Part shown: positions 41,953-44,885 of the stretch, one piece after another
Position numbering within the stretch: position 1 is the first letter of the stretch
Layout: every line of letters starts with the position of its first letter
Assembly: GCA_022703485.1 (NCBI GenBank)
Contig: JAKLDO010000016.1
Span: 1-44,885, forward strand
Origin: a bacterium
GTDB taxonomy: Bacteria; UBP6; UBA1177
Direction of reading: 5' to 3'
DNA: 44,885 nucleotides
Made by a program: the position numbers and the translations under genes
The notes under the pieces: generated by a model
Database searches by the model: none
The model's input: only the letters and a program-made list of their open reading frames with translations
What the model was told of the DNA's origin: nothing

Positions 41953-42687
41953 ATGCTTAGAGCTGAAAACATAACCGCAGGGTACGGCAGCAGAACGATA
42001 CTAGAGGATATTTCGTTCGAGATAGCCGACGGTGAGAGATTCATTGTGCTCGGTGAGTCCGGATGCGGAAAATCGACGCTGATGAAGGCGATAATCGGTC
42101 TCAATCCTCCGACTGAAGGAAAAATATTTTTCAAGGATGAAGAGATAGTGCACCCGCTTCCCGAGGAATCAGATTTTTACAAGAAGATCGGAATACTCTA
42201 TCAGAGCTCGGCACTGCTCAATTCGCTGTCGCTTGAAGAGAATGTGATGCTTCCCATAATCATGCATTATCCTGATTTCAATACCAGTATCGCCCGTGAC
42301 ATGGCGCTTGAAAAGCTTGCGATGGTCAACCTTTACGCGCACCGTGACAAATTTCCGCAGGAACTTTCTGGCGGTATGAAAAAAAGAGGTGCACTTGCAA
42401 GAGCGCTTGTCATGGACCCTGACATAATATTTTTCGATGAGCCTCAGGCAGGTCTCGATCCCGTCACGGCAAGAGACCTTGATGTCCTTTTCATAAAGCT
42501 GAATGAACAGCTCAAGACCACATATTTCATCGTTACGCATGAACTTCTCTCGATAAGAAGAACTGCGCAGAAAGTTCTGATGCTTGCAGATAAAAAAGTT
42601 CTTTTCTACGGCACATTCGAAGAAGCCATGAAGAGCGATGTCTTCAAGGTCAAACGCTTTTTTAATGTCGATAAATACAGTAAGTAG
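41953..42687 (+). CDS. mlaF: MlaF-like ABC transporter ATP-binding protein
   Basis: 244 residues. Walker A GESGCGKSTL (about residue 34), Q-loop 'ILYQSSALLNSLSLEENVMLP', ABC signature LSGGMKKRGALARAL, Walker B 'DIIFFDEPQAGLDPVTA', and the H-loop His in 'IVTHELLSIRR'. The sequence around the Q-loop and 'ENVMLP' matches MlaF (YrbF) rather than other ABC families. Partners with the adjacent STAS-MlaE permease in phospholipid trafficking to or from the outer membrane. Confidence 0.93.
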   Translation: MLRAENITAGYGSRTILEDISFEIADGERFIVLGESGCGKSTLMKAIIGLNPPTEGKIFFKDEEIVHPLPEESDFYKKIGILYQSSALLNSLSLEENVMLPIIMHYPDFNTSIARDMALEKLAMVNLYAHRDKFPQELSGGMKKRGALARALVMDPDIIFFDEPQAGLDPVTARDLDVLFIKLNEQLKTTYFIVTHELLSIRRTAQKVLMLADKKVLFYGTFEEAMKSDVFKVKRFFNVDKYSK

Positions 42688-42783
42688 TGTGAAAATTACA
42701 GCCAAAATTAAACAATTGAATTGAGAGCTCTTTGAAAAAGAGGAGTTTCGCCGGTCTGAGAAGTTGCTATCCTTTTATATTTA

Positions 42784-43263
42784 TTACAGCTTTTTTTCAA
42801 TTAACATCGCATTTTTGAAAAGATCATTCTTAACTTGTAGACGAAGTTCTCGAACGCTCCAGTATTTATTAACAGCATTGTTCTGGTAAAACATCCGTTC
42901 TTTATTGTTTTCGATATCTACAAGCTCCTTATAATGATTCCAGCTCAATTGTGGCGACACTGTAGCCACAATTTCATATAGTCTGAAAAATCGAATGATT
43001 CTGTAAAGTTCTCTTTTGTTTATATTCAGGTCCAAAGATATTTGATCGACAAGGTATTTTCCGTAATCAGCTCTTTCTTTATTCTCAATTTCATCTCTGA
43101 CAATTCTTTCCCCGATCTGCCAGTATGTCTGAACTTTGATGTTGTCAACAGCTTTATATGCTCTTGCCTGACCTTTGCTAAGGATGCTTTTCAGTTCATT
43201 GAGAAGATTTCTGTAACTCTCTTCGTTGCCGACTGCAATTGATGAATCGGTTGGTTTTTTCAT
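42784..43263 (-). CDS. DUF1016 (YhcG) N-terminal domain protein, no nuclease domain
   Basis: 159 residues: 'ARAYKAVDNIKVQTYWQIGERIV', 'ADYGKYLVDQISLDLN', 'RIIRFFRLYEIVATVSPQLSWNHYKELVDIENNKERMFYQNNAVNKYWSVRELRLQV'. This is the DUF1016 N-terminal domain of YhcG/PDDEXK proteins, but it stops where the nuclease domain should start. It may be a truncated remnant or a free-standing form. The ribosome site is weak. Typically a horizontally moved, defence-associated family. It lies alone between mlaF and a lipoprotein gene. Confidence 0.78.
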   Translation of the reverse strand: MKKPTDSSIAVGNEESYRNLLNELKSILSKGQARAYKAVDNIKVQTYWQIGERIVRDEIENKERADYGKYLVDQISLDLNINKRELYRIIRFFRLYEIVATVSPQLSWNHYKELVDIENNKERMFYQNNAVNKYWSVRELRLQVKNDLFKNAMLIEKKL

Positions 43264-43421
43264 TTATTTTTCTCTAAATCTGATCTCGAATTAAAATTAA
43301 ACACTGTCAAATATACAGACTCGAAAAGTTTCCGTCAAATTATTTTAGATTGCCGCTTGATTAGCTTGCTGTTTTAGGGTAATCTTCACTTGTTTTAATA
43401 ATTTGAGATATTATCATTTTT

Positions 43422-44885
43422 ATGCGGTTAGCGCTTATTCTTCTCATCGTTTTTATCGTTTCCTGCAATACCAACGGTTCAAAGCATGATGAGGACACAG
43501 TTACGGATAAAGATCTGATCCCTGACACGGACATTCAGGACATAACACCTGATGAAAAAGCTGATCCTGATATGATTGACATTGATAATGAAAATTCTGA
43601 TGAAGATATAAAGGTTCCGTGTCTTGATCTGAAAGTTCAGGCAAATGTTATTAAGACCGGATTTCCGTTCAAAGATAAGAACGAAAAACCGACATTCTGC
43701 CGTCCCGGATGTGATACTCCAACTGAAACCGATCCGCAATGTGTAAGAAACATCTGGGAATGGGATAACTGGGAGAAGTATCAGAAGTATCTTGCAGCAG
43801 AAAAAGAAGATCCCAATCAGGAATGGGAGAGAGAATGCTATCCATGGCCGTGTGAACTCCCTGACATGAAAGGATCAACAGGAGGGAGTCTGGTTTCAAA
43901 GTGTGACAGAAGGCTTTCAGTAAAAGGATATACCTCAACGATGGGTGCTGTCTGGACGCATGGGATGAGTGACGGTGTTGCTGGAATGTATATGACAGGG
44001 AGTAGCGCCATAGAGTATGATCCTAAAAAGGATGTGTTTGTTAAAACAGGAAAAGCTAATGGAATGTTGAGCTTTAATAAAAATAGATCAGTAGTTTCTG
44101 TTTTTGAATCCTCTGCACCTGATAATCCAAATTATAAATCTTTTGTCGTATCAATATTGAAAAAAGACGGAAAATACAACTATGAACTGATATATGACAA
44201 TGAAGGACACAATGCATTCATGAGCAATCCATCTATCGTTGGAGATAAATGGGTTTTGATACAAATAAGAGCTGGGAAGGAAAGCAATGTCACAGATGTA
44301 AAGTATGCTAAGGTAGGAGTCTGGGAATGGCACAATTTAGGTTTAGGAAAAGTATATGAAGGTAACATTGTTGGAGACAAACTGACATTTCTGACTCCTG
44401 ATGAAACAGCAGACAGGCAGATATATTACTGTGATCTGAGCAAATATCCTGAAAGTTATAAGGAATGCACAAAAGCCACAAGAAAAGACGGGACAGGAAA
44501 GTATGAGAAAGGTCACAGCCCGAGAATTGATGAAGATAATGAAAATCGCCTGATTTATTATCTGTATGAAGACGAAGGTCCTCCAACACTGATAGAAGTT
44601 AACTATGCCAACAAGGATAATCCTGAGTATAAAGAAATTGAAGTTGACAGGTATATGCAGCCACACAAAGTTAAAGGCAATCTAATGCTTTCTACTGCAA
44701 ATAATGGGGCAGGTCTTATGAGCTGCTGGTATCGTTTTGATAAACAGAAAACATACTGTCCTGTGAGCAATGAAATGATGGAGTTCGGGACATTTGATGG
44801 CAAATGGCATCTATGGAGAAATTCAATTGATGTTCGGATCAGGGATTGGGAGTGTTACTGCAAAGAAGAAGGGGTTTGTCCGTTT
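43422..44885 (+). CDS. Asp-rich-linker lipoprotein, C-terminus cut by window end
   Basis: 488 codons stay open from the ATG at 43422 to the window end, so the gene is incomplete. Lipoprotein signal 'LALILLIVFIVSC|N', then an Asp/Thr/Lys linker to about residue 65. Then comes a Cys-rich region with 'FCRPGCDTPTETDPQCVRNIWEWDNW..YQKYL', 'CYPWPCELPDMKG' and 'KCDRRLSVKGY'. The rest looks like a beta-propeller-like or surface-recognition domain with repeats such as 'VGVWEWHNLG' and 'KWHLWRN'. The ribosome site is weak. No known domain recognised; similar in design to the other lipoproteins here. Confidence 0.7.
   Translation, partial: MRLALILLIVFIVSCNTNGSKHDEDTVTDKDLIPDTDIQDITPDEKADPDMIDIDNENSDEDIKVPCLDLKVQANVIKTGFPFKDKNEKPTFCRPGCDTPTETDPQCVRNIWEWDNWEKYQKYLAAEKEDPNQEWERECYPWPCELPDMKGSTGGSLVSKCDRRLSVKGYTSTMGAVWTHGMSDGVAGMYMTGSSAIEYDPKKDVFVKTGKANGMLSFNKNRSVVSVFESSAPDNPNYKSFVVSILKKDGKYNYELIYDNEGHNAFMSNPSIVGDKWVLIQIRAGKESNVTDVKYAKVGVWEWHNLGLGKVYEGNIVGDKLTFLTPDETADRQIYYCDLSKYPESYKECTKATRKDGTGKYEKGHSPRIDEDNENRLIYYLYEDEGPPTLIEVNYANKDNPEYKEIEVDRYMQPHKVKGNLMLSTANNGAGLMSCWYRFDKQKTYCPVSNEMMEFGTFDGKWHLWRNSIDVRIRDWECYCKEEGVCPF

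Noticed and set aside
42728..42742. Hairpin CTCTTT-GAA-AAAGAG after mlaF as a terminator
   Set aside because: No T-run follows and the stem is short and AT-rich; termination cannot be claimed.
1..44885. tRNA or rRNA genes
   Set aside because: No cloverleaf with a GTTCRANNC arm or rRNA-like stretch was noticed on either strand by eye; a tRNAscan-SE or Infernal run would settle it.

Overview
The window comes from an anaerobic, Gram-negative bacterium of moderate GC, most likely a Myxococcota-like (former deltaproteobacterial) lineage. The clues are an AgmX/PglI-type TonB-like C-terminal domain, secreted proteins ending in Cys + hydrophobic helix + basic tail (MYXO-CTERM-like), many lipoproteins with Asp-rich linkers after the lipobox, a strong sigma-54 type promoter, and anaerobe-type genes (hgcAB, DUF134/NifX-like, DUF6485). 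The lineage is inference; no rRNA is present.

Layout. 1-3007: three lipoprotein genes with Asp-rich linkers (one cut by the left edge). 3092-10236: the centrepiece, eleven tightly packed plus-strand genes that begin with hgcA and hgcB, the mercury-methylation pair, and continue directly into an arsenic-type island: ArsP/SO_0444-like permease, thioredoxin-like disulfide protein, ArsF-like and ArsG-like proteins, ArsR regulator, CDF cation exporter, ACR3 arsenite exporter, a rhodanese-like protein lacking the catalytic Cys, and a membrane-anchored SAM methyltransferase. A near-perfect 22-bp dyad overlaps the -10 hexamer in front of hgcA. 10249-16934: RlhA-type U32 protein, class II Fic protein, GNAT and alpha/beta-hydrolase genes, a DUF6485 protein and small hypotheticals. 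17017-17864: DUF134/NifX-like pair with a palindrome inside its promoter spacer. 18027-20664: serine-hydrolase lipoprotein behind a sigma-54 type promoter, and argF. 20927-27126: two large secreted paralogues. 27113-32094: yajC-secD-secF-recJ, transcribed leftward. 32188-35150: a vWA lipoprotein and a TonB-like protein that share a Gly-rich module. 35303-37264: a membrane AraC regulator, then a DUF559 endonuclease-like gene among 47-bp and 39-bp direct repeats. 37265-42687: ridA, two exported proteins, aspS, and mlaE-mlaF-type lipid transporter genes. 42784-44885: a DUF1016 N-terminal-only protein and a lipoprotein gene running off the right edge.

How the genes work together. If hgcAB are functional, the cell can methylate Hg(II). 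Cotranscription with an ArsR regulator and several metal(loid) exporters predicts that methylation is controlled by, and coupled to, metalloid detoxification and possibly to export of a methylated product. The remainder is housekeeping (Sec accessory translocase, AspRS, OTC, RecJ, RlhA) and a rich cell-envelope and surface lipoprotein repertoire.
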